This document shows, piece after piece, positions 24,752 to 36,250 of a stretch of 64,000 nt of DNA (position 1 is its first letter; each line of letters starts with the position of its first letter). The DNA lies in contig NC_088342.1 in the NCBI RefSeq assembly GCF_036884655.1, forward strand, positions 12,771,501 through 12,835,500. Reading direction: 5' to 3'. Both the position numbers and the translations under genes were made by a program. Below the pieces are notes generated by a model. That model was not told where the DNA came from. It made no database searches and saw nothing but the letters and a program-made list of their open reading frames with translations. The DNA is from Musa acuminata AAA Group (taxonomy: Eukaryota; Streptophyta; Magnoliopsida; Zingiberales; Musaceae).

Positions 24752-26253
24752 TGTTGAATCTCGGATTTTGATGATGAAGTCAATTGTCATTTGTTATCTA
24801 ATCTATATGTTGAGATAAGTGTGCAGGATTAACTACGATGAAAGTAAGATATGCAGCAGGAGTTGCGCCGGAATCAAGACAATGATCACGTTGGGAGTTT
24901 GAGAGTTCGACGGAAGTTCGGACAGTCGTCGGAGGTTCTGCGGGAACAAATCCGAGAAGTCCATGAGCTTACCAAAGAAGCTCGTCGGAACTCGCCAAGT
25001 GGATCGTCGCAAGTCCAGGAGTTTGCCGGAAGTCCACAGGAGCATCACCGAGGGTTCATCGGATGATCGACGGAAGTTCGTCGGAAGCCCGCCGAAAGAA
25101 GCGATTGACGCACCGGAGCAAGTTGCAGTAAATGTCTTAGGAAATATCGTAGTTAGCACAATGATTAAGTTGGAAATGAGAGGTGATCCCATTAACATAA
25201 TCTTGGGGTAATTGGGCCCTTGAAAAACTCAAATTGGACCGCACGGATCAACCCATTCGGACCCTGATTTCTGCCAGGCGGTTAAACCGCCCCAGCCAGG
25301 AGGTGGCACCGCTTGAGCTCGGTCTTCGAGCTTTGGCAGGAGATGCAACCGCCTCAGTCAGGCGGTGGCACCGCCTGAGCTCAGTCTTCGAGCTCTGACA
25401 GGAGGTGCAACCACCCCTGATAGGAGGTGGCACCGCCTAGAGGCTCAGTCTTCGAGCTCTGCTAGGCGGTGCAACCGCCTCAGTCACGAGGTGCAACCGC
25501 CAGATCCCAGAATTCCGGGAATTGACAGTTTTGAACTCGAAATTCAAACTGGGTTGGGGCCTATAAATACCCCACCCTTTCAGCACTGAAAGAGCACCAA
25601 AAACACACCGAAATCCTGATCTTATTCTGTGATTTTTAGAGCTCAAAATTGTTGTAAAGGCCAAACGTTCTTCTCCCTCTTTTCTTCCAAGTTCTGATCT
25701 TTATAGAGATGAGAGAAAATTCTGTAAGGGTTGTCTCCTAAGCCCGTCAAAAGGAGTAAAACTGTAAAAGGGTGGTTGGCCTTCGCCTATTGAAGGAAGG
25801 CCTCTAGTAGACGTCAGTGACCTCGTCGGTGGAGGAATCCAAAAGTGGATGTAGGTCAAAATTGACCGAACCACTCTAAATCTCGGTTTGCATTTACTTT
25901 GAGCATCTTATCCTTACTGCAAACCTCCTCAATAGCTTACTGCCTTCTGCACATTTACGATCGTGTTTTAAAGTTCATTATTTTCCGAATCGGCGTTTAG
26001 ACGTAAATCAGTTTTATCGTACGAACATCATATTACAGTTTGCGCTTACATTTTAACTTTCATCATAACTGCAAACTGCCTTCATAGATTTCCTTTAACT
26101 ACATCTCGCTTGATTACAAGTTAAAGAGATTTACGAATCAGCTTTTCTATCAAAATCGCTTTTATCGTACGAACACCTTTTTAATCATCGAAAGTTTTCC
26201 GCTACACTAATTCACCACCCCCCCCCCCCCTCTTAGTGCTCCTGATCCTAACA
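24752..26253 (+). repeat. Sirevirus 5' LTR (copy 2)
   Basis: 1502 bp, TG to CA. Same architecture as copy 1. Differs from the 3' LTR by about 4 percent over the roughly 330 bases I compared, and lacks one 61-bp minisatellite unit that the 3' LTR has. Confidence 0.93.
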
Positions 26254-26255
26254 AT

Positions 26256-26267
26256 TGGTATCAGAGC
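26256..26267 (+). promoter_or_regulatory. Primer-binding site, initiator tRNA-Met
   Basis: TGGTATCAGAGC two bases after the LTR. Confidence 0.9.
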
Positions 26268-26303
26268 TGGGTTAACTCTCAAACGGATTAAAACTCAAGA
26301 GAG

Positions 26304-27164
26304 ATGACATACGCCAGAAACCAAGAGAGTCATTCTATTACACGTCCACCCATGTTCAATGGGACGGACTACACCTATTGGAAGACCCGAATGAGGATCT
26401 TTCTTATTTATATGGATTTTGAACTTTGGAATCTTGTCGAAAATGGATTTTCGAAGTCTTCTCTTCCAATGATCGATGGGAATGAATTGGAGAAGAAGGC
26501 TCTCGCTCTTAATGCAAAGGCTATAAATGCCTTATTTTGTGCGCTTGATAAAAATGAGTTCAACCGTGTTTCGGTTTGTGAAACTGCATTTGATATTTGG
26601 CACACACTCAAGTGACTCACGAAGGCACAAGTAGAGTGAAAGAGTCAAAAATCAATCTTTTGATACATTCTTTCGAACTTTTTCGGATGAAACCGAGTGA
26701 GACTATTGGCGACATGTTTACCCGTTTCACGGATATCGTCAACGGTCTAAAAGGACTCGAAAAAAGTTTTTCGGATTTTGAGCTCGTAAATAAGATTCTA
26801 ATATCCATTCCTAAGAGTTGGGATCCTAAAGTCACTGTTATTCAAGAGGTGAAAGATCTAAACAACTTCCCTCTCAAAGAACTAATCGGGTCGTTAATGA
26901 CCTACGAGATGACTTGCAAAGCTCATGAAGAGCAAGAATACATCCTTCCAAAGAATAGAAAGGATATGACACTTAGAACTTCAGAAGACCACTTGAGAGA
27001 AAACTCAAGTGATGAGGACTGTGACAATGACTTGGCACTTCTAACAAGAAAATTTAAAAAATTCATTAAAAGAAACAAGTTTAAGAATGAAACAAAAAAT
27101 AAATTTGAACCCAAGAAGGACCAAGTTATTTGCTATGAGTGCAAAAAGCCGGGACACTACAAGA
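26304..27164 (+). pseudogene. Sirevirus Gag, first part, frameshifted and interrupted
   Basis: Starts with ATG at 26304. The frame breaks at about 26609 where one G is missing compared with the intact duplicate (CTCAAGTG against CTCGAAGTG) and continues in another frame to the CCHC knuckle (CYECKKPGHYK), where the nested copia element enters at 27165. The rest of Gag resumes at 35574. Confidence 0.9.
27160..27164. other. Target-site duplication of the nested copia, left copy
   Basis: CAAGA, repeated at 35569-35573. Removing one copy and the element restores the uninterrupted sequence seen in the Gag duplicate at about 22332. Confidence 0.95.
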
Positions 27165-28730
27165 TGCTAGTCATAGGTGCCCAGCAAGCCAATCACGTGA
27201 GTGATGGCACGTGTGACTTGATACAGAATCTTTTTGCTTATTATATTTTGGCGTATATCACTTTATAACTATTGCATAAATGCATATATATATTGTGATG
27301 TCCTTGGATTTGTGCAATGGGAATCGGATCGTGATGAGATCACGATAATGAGATCGATTCACCTTTAAACACATATCCTAAATAATCCCGGTCATAGGTT
27401 ACTCGAGAGGGACATCGTGATAACCGGATAGACTGGTGTGTTGTATTCCCGTCCATATGATGGATGCAGCTGGTCTTATAGCTGCTCGTGTAGGGACACT
27501 AGGGATACAGTACAGGTGCTCATTGGAGAATGAGTTCACTGATTGATCCGCTTACGGAATGCTGGATGGTTGATGATGCCTTATTGTCAGACAACGATTC
27601 CGTAGTCCTAGTGGTGTATCTGGTCCTTAGACTTGAGACACCAAGGATGTCCTGTATGAGTGCTCCACTCTTTGATACCAGACTTGTAGGTTTGGCTGTC
27701 CCCAGATCTAGTACAGCTGGTCATTGGGAGTGGTAGTCGACCTTACGAGGGCTATTGAGTGTCAATAGAGGATCATCCACTCTCGGCGTCATGAGAGGAA
27801 TATCCTATGTGTTCTTGCTCAGACAAATCCCTGGCCAGGGTCATTCGGGTTGAGAGAGAAAGAGTTCTCCGGGAGAATCCGATTAGAGGAAGACTCGAGT
27901 AGAAACCGTATGGGTCTGACAGCACCATGCTCGATATACGGTCTCTGGGATATTAGATGGATAAGGGACTATAGGTACATGGTAACTGAGGACAGACAGG
28001 TCCAATGGATTGGATTCCCCTGTATCGTCTGGGGACTACGGCGTAGTGGCCTAGTACGTCCGTAGTCGATGAGTCAAGTGAATTATTACAGAGATAATAA
28101 TTCACTCAGTCAGAAGGAGTTCTGATAGGTATGACTCACGGCCAGCTCGATATTGGGCCTAGAGGGTCACACACATATGGTAGGCATTGCGATGAGTAGA
28201 GGTTCGGATATGAGATATCCGACGGAGCCCTTGTCTTATTGGATGCAGATCCAATACCCACTAGGGAAGGACCCATTAGGGTTTGACACGGGATCTCTAT
28301 AAATAGGAGGGATTCATAGCCTCATAGGCTAGAGTCTTTGCTTGCCTTTCCTATTCTCCTCTCTCTCTCCACCTCAGAGTAGACCTGGAGTCTTGAGGAG
28401 CGTCGTCGCAACCCTGCTGTGTGGACTCTCCTCTCTCTCTCCACCTCAGAGAAGACCTGGAGTCTTGAGGAGCGTCGTCGCAACCCTGCTGTGTGGATCA
28501 CCGCTAGAGAGGAGGACGTTTGACCTCCTTCACCCTCTCCTAAGGATCTGCAAGGAAACAGGGATATACGATCTCCCTAGGTAACACAATCTCTATACGC
28601 AGTTTTGTGTTTTGCGGAATTTTGCGCACCAATCTTCGCACGACGACAAACATCTTTTTGGGAATCGGGGATTTTGTTTTCTTGTTCTTCCGCTGCGCAT
28701 ATGATGTCGCCCCTCATTGATTTCCCAACA
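27165..28730 (+). repeat. 5' LTR of the nested copia
   Basis: 1566 bp, TGCTAGTCATAGG to TTTCCCAACA. TATA-like CTATAAATAGGAGG at about 28297. It has an extra 72-bp copy of a segment (CTCTCTCTCCACCTCAGAG ... GTGTGGA) at about 28361-28500 that is single in the 3' LTR. Confidence 0.95.
28361..28500 (+). repeat. 72-bp tandem duplication inside the 5' LTR
   Basis: Two adjacent near-identical copies, each containing CCTCTCTCTCTCCACCTCAG and GGAGTCTTGAGGAGCGTCGT. It accounts for the whole length difference between the two LTRs (1566 against 1494). Confidence 0.88.
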
Positions 28731-28731
28731 G

Positions 28732-28744
28732 TGGTATCAGAGCC
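28732..28744 (+). promoter_or_regulatory. Primer-binding site of the nested copia
   Basis: TGGTATCAGAGCC one base after the LTR; initiator tRNA-Met. Confidence 0.9.
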
Positions 28745-28849
28745 AGGTTGTTCGTGCGAATGATTGGTTTTGAACTGCATGTATTGTGTTTAGGAAGAAT
28801 TTTGACGTCAAAATCGTTGACGCAAAAGCGAGGAAGGACAGCAACAGTT

Positions 28850-29245
28850 GCTGCCCTCGATCTGCATGCCTGCAGCCAGGCAGCCGCAGCCAGGCAGCAC
28901 AGCGCCGGCGCATACGCATGCGCAAGCGCTGTGCCTGCAGCAGCCGGCCGGCGGTCTACTTGCAGCAGGCGCCTGCGGCCACTGAGCCCGCGGGCAGAGG
29001 CGCCGCGGGGCAGCAGCGCGGGCTGAGGCACCGCAGGGCAACTGCTCCCGCGGGCGAAACCCCCCCCCCCACAGGGGCGGCTGCCCGGCGGGACAGCACC
29101 GCCTGCGGAGGCGGCGACGCCCGCGGGGGCGCCCACCTGCAGCGGCAGCGCCGCCAGCGAGCGTGCCGCTTGCAGGCGAGGGCAGCGCCCTCGCCCCGCC
29201 GCACAGGCCGCCGCCAGCAGGGTGGCGGCGGCGGCAGCGGCTGCA
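28850..29245. repeat. GC-rich low-complexity block
   Basis: Alternating GCAGCC, GCGGGC, CGCCTGC units without exact periodicity, in otherwise AT-rich DNA. Long frames of 80-196 codons on both strands are a result of this composition and have Ala/Arg/Gly-rich, non-protein-like translations. Confidence 0.8.
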
Positions 29246-30041
29246 GAAAGAGGGAATTAGGGTTTTGGTCAAAAAGACAGTTTTGCCCCTGTGAATTTGA
29301 GAAATTCCAGTTTCTGTCTTTTGTCCAAATTACGAAAATACCCTTAGGAATTGAGAAATTTCCTACATGTCCCTAATTTCAAAAAAATATTAATTAATTA
29401 AAAGGTTTAGTTGATTATTATTTTTATTATTATCTAGTAGTCCTACATGATGATGATTATTTATACATGTGATGTATGATGTGTGGACGGATGATCATGG
29501 ACCGTGTGATGTGTGTACTTGTGATTATTATTATTGAGGTCTGCGAACCTCCATTATATTTCTCGTTTATTGTCGGGCCTGCGTGCCTATGATTAAGTTG
29601 TAATCACATGAGGAGGCGCAGCGGGAGCGTGGATGCGATAGCGGGACCCACGAGACGGACGATCGTGATGCATGGAGATGCATCAAGATGTCGACGAAAC
29701 CGACGAGGACGAGATGGATGATCACAGGGCATGGAGATGCACCGTTGCACACATAGATCTTGATGTGAGTGATTAGGCCTATTGGCTCGGGCCTAATCAT
29801 ATTAGGTTATGGTCCATGATCATCTGATGTGATTGCTTATACACATACTAGATATGTATATATATTTGCATGCGATGTAGATATATATTAAATATGTATA
29901 TGTGTGACATGTCATATTAGGAGACCAAATCATAAAAACATCTCTCGATAATATTAAGTCGGTAAACGTGAGGCAATTAGATTGACCCACATGGCCTTCC
30001 ATCGTTATGAGTAGGAACCGAATCCCGGTGTAGGTTGAGTT

Positions 30042-30333
30042 AGTCGAGTCCTTCGAGACTCACCTATATCGCGATTCGCTATCTTGCTTACGACATAGAG
30101 ATGTCACCGGTGACCTGAGGGCATGGTATGCTTGGTCGAGTCCCTCGAGGGTATATCATCAAATCAGACTCATCTTGTAACGAAGGTGTTGACTTAACCG
30201 AGCATCATGGTTGGTCGAGTCCCTCGAGGCCATGGTGATTCAGAGGCCGAACAGGACGGGAATCACAAGGAGTTGTGATCGGCAAGAGTTGCCTACCTTT
30301 TAGGCTTAGTGTGATTGGTCGAGTCCCTCGAGG
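30042..30333. repeat. Four copies of a 15-base imperfect palindrome
   Basis: GTCGAGTCCCTCGAG (first copy with one T for C) occurs at about 30042, 30137, 30213 and 30319, spaced 75-105 bases, each within differing surroundings. Each copy contains CTCGA/TCGAG pairing. Confidence 0.8.
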
Positions 30334-30516
30334 TTACACTAAGACGCTGATTGGATCCTGATCCCCACTAGAAGTCTGCCGGAGACTTCCGTTTCACGTG
30401 CTAAGGGTGTTGCGTGACTCGTTAGTAAAATAGTGGGAGCATATTAAGATAGAAGTCCATATCTTGATAGTTTATTTCTTGCAAAATCTGCATGTTATTC
30501 ATTTCTGCTACATCTT

Positions 30517-31310
30517 TTGTCGCTTTTAAATCCCTTACGTGGCATACTTGATGTCAACCGCCTCACTGGTCCAAATTATACGGATTGGCTCCGTAACTTG
30601 AGAATTGTTCTCACAGCGGAGAAAATCGTGTATGTCCTTGATACAGTGATGCCTACGCCCGAAGAAGGGGCAAACGAGGATGAGATCGCTCGCTACGTGA
30701 AGTACATTGATGACTCCACTCTTGCTCAGTGCTATATGTTGGGCTCTATGACTCCAGAGTTATAGAGACAACATGAAAAGATGGATGCCAGATCCATTCT
30801 CCTACATGTCCGCAAATTGTTTGAGGAACAGGGAAGGACTCAACGATATGAGATATCTAAGAGCTTTTTCCGCGCTAGGATGACTGAGGGGACATCGGTT
30901 CAGAACCATGTCCTAAAGATGATTGAGTGGATAGAGAAACTCACAGGTCTAGGAATGATCCTAGAGGATAACTTGTGTGTGGACATTGTGCTTCAGTCTC
31001 TACCAGATTCCTTTTCATAGTTCATAATGAATTTTAATATGAACAAGCTTGAGGTGACTCTCCTAGAGCTCCTCGATATGTTGAGGGAGGCAGAGAATAC
31101 TATTAAGAAAGAGAAGCCAGTTCTCTACACTGGTGAGACCAGAAAGAAAAGGAAAGCAGAAAGGTCCCTTAAGAAGAGAAAGGGCAAGGGTAAACAAGGT
31201 AAAGCAAAGGTTGCTAAGAAAGACCCAACAAAGGACAAAGGCTAGTGCTTCCACTGTGGTAAAGATGGGCACTGGAAGAGGAACTACAAAGAGTACCTTG
31301 TAGAAAGGGC
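30517..31310 (+). pseudogene. Nested copia Gag, interrupted by stops
   Basis: One continuous frame apart from TAG stops at about 30763, 31018 and 31243. N-terminal part LTGPNYTDWLRNLRIVL is a typical copia Gag start, then the UBN2-like core ([37 protein letters not shown]), a Lys-rich linker and a zinc knuckle CFHCGKDGHWKRN with the last Cys replaced by Tyr. At least two stops look like single transitions (CAG to TAG). Confidence 0.9.
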
Positions 31311-32545
31311 GAAATAGAAGCTTGGAGAAGCTTCAGGTATATTCATGATCAATCTCCAATTGGCAGATTTTTGTGATAATGCATTAGTATTGGATACTAA
31401 TATTGCTTATCACATCTACAATTTATTGTAAATTCTAGCAAAGCCGAGGGGAGATTGACGAGAGGAATATTGCATAAAGGTTTGTTTATGCAAGACACTA
31501 CTCCACATATCATGAATGTAAGTGTCTAAGAGGAAACGAGATGAGGTGAACAGTGCATACCTATGGCATTGTAGGCTAGGTTACATCCATGAAAGAAGGA
31601 TTCAAAAGTTGCTAAATAATGGATATCTAGATCCATTCGACTATGTGTCATATGCAACTTGCGAGCCTTGCCTTCGTGAAAAACTGACCAACTCTCCATT
31701 TAGTGGAACTGGAGAGAGAGCCACTAAGTTGTTGGAACTCATACATAGTGATGTATGTGGACCCATGTCAACTCATGCCATTGGAGGTTACTCCTACTTC
31801 ATTATATTTACTGATGATTTCTCAAGGTATGGATATTTGTACTTAATGAAGTACAAGTCCGAGGCCTTTGAGAAATTCAGAGAGTATAAGAATGAGGTGG
31901 AGAACCATACTGGAAAGAGTATCAAAACTCTTCGATCAGATCGAGGAGGTGAGTACTTAAGTACAGAGTTTACTCAGTTCCTCAAGGACCATGGGATATT
32001 ATCCCAATGGACACCTCCTTACACACCTCAGCTCAATGGTGTCTCTGAAAGGAGAAATCGTACGTTATTAGATATGGTACGGTCCATGATGAGTTTCGCT
32101 GATCTACTTCTAGGGATATGCCCTAGAGACCACAGCTTACCTACTGAACAGAGTTCCAACTAAGTCGGTAGTGTCTACACCATATGAGATATGGAAATGG
32201 AAGAAGCCTGATCTTAAGGTTGTTAAGATTTGGGGCTGCCCAGCCCACGTTAAAAGACACAACCCCGATAAGTTAGAATCAAGGACAGAGCGATGCAAAT
32301 TTGTGGGACACCCCAAGGAAACTTGTGGGTATTATTTCTATCATCTCGAGGACAAAAAGGTCTTTGTAGCTAAGAGAGCAGTGTTCCTTGAGAAGGAACA
32401 CATTCTTGGTGGAGATAGTGGGAGAATGATAGAGTTGAGCGAAGTTAGAGAACCAAGCTCAAGCACCACTCTACAGCCCGAGTCTGTTCAGGTACATAAT
32501 ACACAAGTTTCAACTTTACGCAGGTCTGATATCACATCCTCCTGA
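31311..32545 (+). pseudogene. Nested copia protease remnant and integrase
   Basis: After the knuckle the protease start is recognisable (GEASGIFMIN, then VLDTNIAYHI with the usual DTAC-like active site changed). The bulk of the protease is deleted: the sequence jumps at about 31440-31520 to the pre-integrase zinc region (SAYLWHCRLGYIHERR, CEPCL). The integrase core follows with D-D-E residues visible ([40 protein letters not shown]). A frame change at about 32100-32165 separates the integrase C-terminal part (KIWGCPAHVKRHNP). Confidence 0.9.
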
Positions 32546-34061
32546 GAGATATGTGGGACATATTAGAGGAGAGGATATAGAGGATATTGATCCTCAGACC
32601 TACGAGGAGGTTATTATGAGTATAGACTCCGGGAAGTAGCAAGAAGCCATGAATTCTGAGATGGATTCTATGTACTCCAATAAGGTTTGGAACCTAGTTA
32701 ATGCGCCCGAAGGTATTGTACCCATCGGTTGCAAATGGATCTTTAAGAAAAAGATCGGAGTAGATGGAAAGGTAGAGACCTATAAAGCAAGGCTAGTGGC
32801 TAAAGGGTATCGTCAAAGATAAGGTGTTGACTACGACGAAACCTTCTCACCCATAGCAATGCTAAAATCCATCAGAATTCTATTGGCTATTACAGCACAC
32901 TATGATTATGAGATCTGGCAGATGGATGTGAAAACCGCATTCCTCAATGAGAACTTGAGGGATTCGTGTCCAAGAACTACCCAGATAAAGTGTGTAGGTT
33001 GCTTAAATCCATTTATGGACTAAAGCAAGCTTCCCGAAGTTGGAACATAAGATTTGATGAGGCAATCAGATCTTATGACTTCGTTAAGAACGAAGATGAG
33101 CCTTGTGTATACAGGAAGGTAAGTGGGAGCGCTATCACCTTTTTGGTGTTATATGTGGATGACATCCTCATCATTGGGAATGATGTAGGAATGCAATCCA
33201 CAGTAAAGACTTGGTTATCTAGACACTTCTCCATAAAGGACTTAGGGGAAGCATCCTATATCTTGGGGATTAGAATCTATAGAGATAGATCCAAGAGGAT
33301 GCTTGGCTTGTCCCAGTCCAGGTACATAGAAACCATTGTCAAAAGGTTTGGCATGGAAAATTCCAAAGGGCAAACATGAATATGATACCTTATGCATCAG
33401 CAATAGGGTCTATCATGTATGCCATGCTATGTACTAGGCCTGATATAGCGCATGCTCTGAGTGTCACGAGCAAGTATCAGGCGGATCCAAGCTTGGAGCA
33501 CTGGAAAGCAGTAAAGTGTATCCTTAAGTACTTGAGAAGGACTAAGGATCTTTTACTAGTATATGGAGGTAATAGCCTTAAGGTTGAAGGCTACACTGAC
33601 TCAAGTTTTCAGTCTGATGTCGATGATAGCAAGTCGAATTCAGGGTATGTGTACACCTTGAATGGAGGAGCAGTGTGCTGGAAGAGTTCCAAGCAAGATA
33701 CCACTGCTGACTCAACCACAGAGGCGGAGTACATTGCCGCATTAGATGCAGCAAAGGAGGGAGTCTGGGTAAAGAAGTTCATCACAGATTTGGGAGTCGA
33801 TACAGATAGCGACAAGTCGACTTCCTTATATTGCAACAACTATAGGGTGATTACTCAAATAAGGGAACCCGGGTCTCATCAGAAGTGTTCTGAGGAGGTT
33901 CCAGCTTATAAGAGAGATTGTAACCCGAGGAGATGTAGTAGTGGAAAGAGTTCCATCCGAAGATAACATTGCAGATCCACTGACAAAGCCGTTGTCTCAG
34001 ATTGTCTATGAGCGTCACAGGAGTCTAATGGGGATCAGACACATAGGTGATTGGCTTTAGG
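32546..34061 (+). pseudogene. Nested copia reverse transcriptase and RNase H
   Basis: RT starts in a new frame (NKVWNLVNAPEG, CKWIFKKKIGVDGKVETYKARLV) with stops at about 32638 and 32820, a frameshift near 32950, then YGLKQASRSW and the active site LYVDDILIIGND. About 25 codons are missing around 33370 between GMENSK and IPYASAIGS. RNase H follows (TDSSFQSDVDDSK, STTEAEYIAA). A frameshift near 33840-33890 destroys the tail; the DPLTKPLSQ end is readable in another frame. It cannot give an active enzyme. Confidence 0.9.
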
Positions 34062-34074
34062 TCAAGTGGGAGAT
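34062..34074 (+). promoter_or_regulatory. Polypurine tract of the nested copia
   Basis: AAGTGGGAGAT directly before the 3' LTR. Confidence 0.85.
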
Positions 34075-35568
34075 TGCTAGTCATAGGTGCCCAGCAAGCC
34101 AATCACGTGAGTGATGGCACGTGTGACTTGATACAGAATCTTTTTGCTTATTATATTTTGGCGTATATCACTTTATAACTATTGCATAAATGCATATATA
34201 TATTGTGATGTCCTTGGATTTGTGCAATGGGAATCGGATCGTGATGAGATCACGATAATGAGATCGATTCACCTTTAAACACATATCCTAAATAATCCCG
34301 GTCATAGGTTACTCGAGAGGGACATCGTGATAACCGGATAGACTGGTGTGTTGTATTCTCGTCCATATGATGGATGCAGCTGGTCTCATAGCTGCTCGTG
34401 TAGGGACACTAGGGATACAGTACAGGTGCTCATTGGAGAATGAGTTCACTGATTGATCCGCTTACGGAATGCTGGATGGTTGATGATGCCTTATTGTCAG
34501 ACAACGATTCCGTAGTCCTAGTGGTGTATCTGGTCCTTAGACTTGAGACACCAAGGATGTCCTGTATGAGTGCTCCACTCTTTGATACCAGACTTATAGG
34601 TTTGGCTGTCCCCAGATCTAGTACAGCTGGTCATTGGGAGTGGTAGTCGACCTTACGAGGGCTATTGAGTGTCAATAGAGGATCATCCACTCTCGGCGTC
34701 ATGAGAGGAATATCCTATGTGTTCTTGCTCAGACAAATCCCTGGCCAGGGTCATTCGGGTTGAGAGAGAAAGAGTTCTCCGGGAGAATCCGATTAGAGGA
34801 AGACTCGAGTAGAAACCGTATGGGTCTGACAGCACCATGCTCGATATACGGTCTCTGGGATATTAGATGGATGAGGGACTATAGGTACATGGTAACTGAG
34901 GACAGACAGGTCCAATGGATTGGATTCCCCTGTATCGTCTGGGGACTACGGCGTAGTGGCCTAGTACGTCCGTAGTCGATGAGTCAAGTGAATTATTACA
35001 GAGATAATAATTCACTCAGTCAGAAGGAGTTCTGACAGGTATGACTCACGGCCAGCTCGATATTGGGCCTAGAGGGTCACACACATATGGTAGGCATTGC
35101 GATGAGTAGAGGTTCGGATATGAGATATCCGACGGAGCCCTTGTCTTATTGGATGCAGATCCAATACCCACTAGGGAAGGACCCATTAGGGTTTGACACG
35201 GGATCTCTATAAATAGGAGGGATTCACAGCCTCATAGGCTAGAGTCTTTGCTTTCCTTTCCTATTCTCCTCTCTCTCTCCACCTCAGAGTAGACCTGGAG
35301 TCTTGAGGAGCGTCGTCGCAACCCTGCTGTGTGGATCACCGCTAGAGAGGAGGACGCTTGACCTCCTTCACCCTCTCCTAAGGATCTGCAAGGAAACAGG
35401 GATATACGATCTCCCTAGGTAACACAATCTCTATACGCAGTTTTGTGTTTTGCGGAATTTTGCGCACCAATCTTCGCACGACGACAAACATCTTTTTGGG
35501 AATCGGGGATTTTGTTTTCTTGTTCTTCCGCTGCGCATATGATGTCGCCCCCCATTGATTTCCCAACA
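34075..35568 (+). repeat. 3' LTR of the nested copia
   Basis: 1494 bp; matches 27165-28730 except for about nine substitutions, mostly transitions, and the missing 72-bp repeat copy. Confidence 0.95.
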
Positions 35569-36250
35569 CAAGAGTGATTGTCCCCAAGTCAAAAATAGAA
35601 CATCAAAGAAGAAGGCGCTCAAAGCAACGTGGGATGACTCGAGCGCGTCCGAAGAAGAGGAGTCCAACACCGAGCAAGTTGCTCATTACGCCTTAATGGC
35701 CATCGGGGAGGAGGTAACGAATTTAATAGATGTAGATTTATCATTTGATGAATTATTAAATGCCTTTAATGACTTATTTGATGAATGCAAGATTATTAGT
35801 AGAAAATACAAATTGTTAAAAAAGGAGCATGATAGTCTTACTTATAATTTTGATAAGTTAAAAACTGAATATCATGATAGTTTAGGTTCATGCATAAAAT
35901 GTAATGATCTAGAAACTCTCCAAAAGGAAAACTTGCTACTTAAAGACACCTTGAAGAAATTCGAGGTTGGTAGCAAGTCTTTGAACATGATCCTTGCAAA
36001 CAAGGGTCACGTTCCCAAAAGAAGTGGAATCGGATTTGTGAGAAGTCCTCACCAAAATCCAACCACCTTCATAAAAGGCCCTATCTTACATGTTCGACAC
36101 CAAAGCAAATGCAACTTTTTTTGCAAACTTGGACATAAAACGCATTATTGTCCATTCAAGAAAATTAGTCCGAACAAATTAATTTGGGTTCCTAAAGGAA
36201 CCATGATAAAGTCTATGCAACATGATAAACAATGTAGATCTATTTTTTAG
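35569..36250 (+). pseudogene. Sirevirus Gag, second part
   Basis: Begins with the target duplication CAAGA (35569-35573) and picks up the knuckle at SDCPQVKNRTSKKKALK, through the coiled-coil extension to a second knuckle-like CNFFCKLGHKTHYC and IWVPKGTMIKSMQ. It is closely similar to the 3' part of the Gag at 21477-22868 but ends 120 codons later because the stop after HVRH is CAA here. It ends at a private stop near 36248. Confidence 0.9.

Larger units (their letters stand above)
28745..30516 (+). other. Long leader of the nested copia, with GC-rich block
   Basis: 1.77 kb between primer site and gag. 28850-29245 is extremely GC-rich (CAGC, GCCGC and CGGGC units) and for that reason open on several frames of both strands. 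From about 30000 to 30340 the motif GTCGAGTCC(C/T)TCGAG recurs four times. I see no protein family in it. Leaders of this length are usual for this kind of element. Confidence 0.7.
27165..35568 (+). mobile_element. Nested copia element, very recent insertion
   Basis: 8.4 kb with LTRs 27165-28730 and 34075-35568, target duplication CAAGA. The two LTRs differ by about nine single-base changes that I could spot plus one 72-bp tandem duplication. Inside are a long leader, gag, partial protease, integrase, reverse transcriptase, RNase H and polypurine tract. In spite of its youth the coding part has many stops, frame changes and at least two internal deletions. Confidence 0.95.

Noticed and set aside
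27530..28065. Short frames inside the LTRs at 27165 and 34075
   Set aside because: They recur in both LTRs simply because the LTRs are copies; no start context or family resemblance.
28786..29376. Open frames of up to 196 codons on both strands in the copia leader
   Set aside because: They follow from GC-rich low-complexity sequence. The translations are Ala/Arg/Gly-rich without domain pattern, and several frames are open at once.
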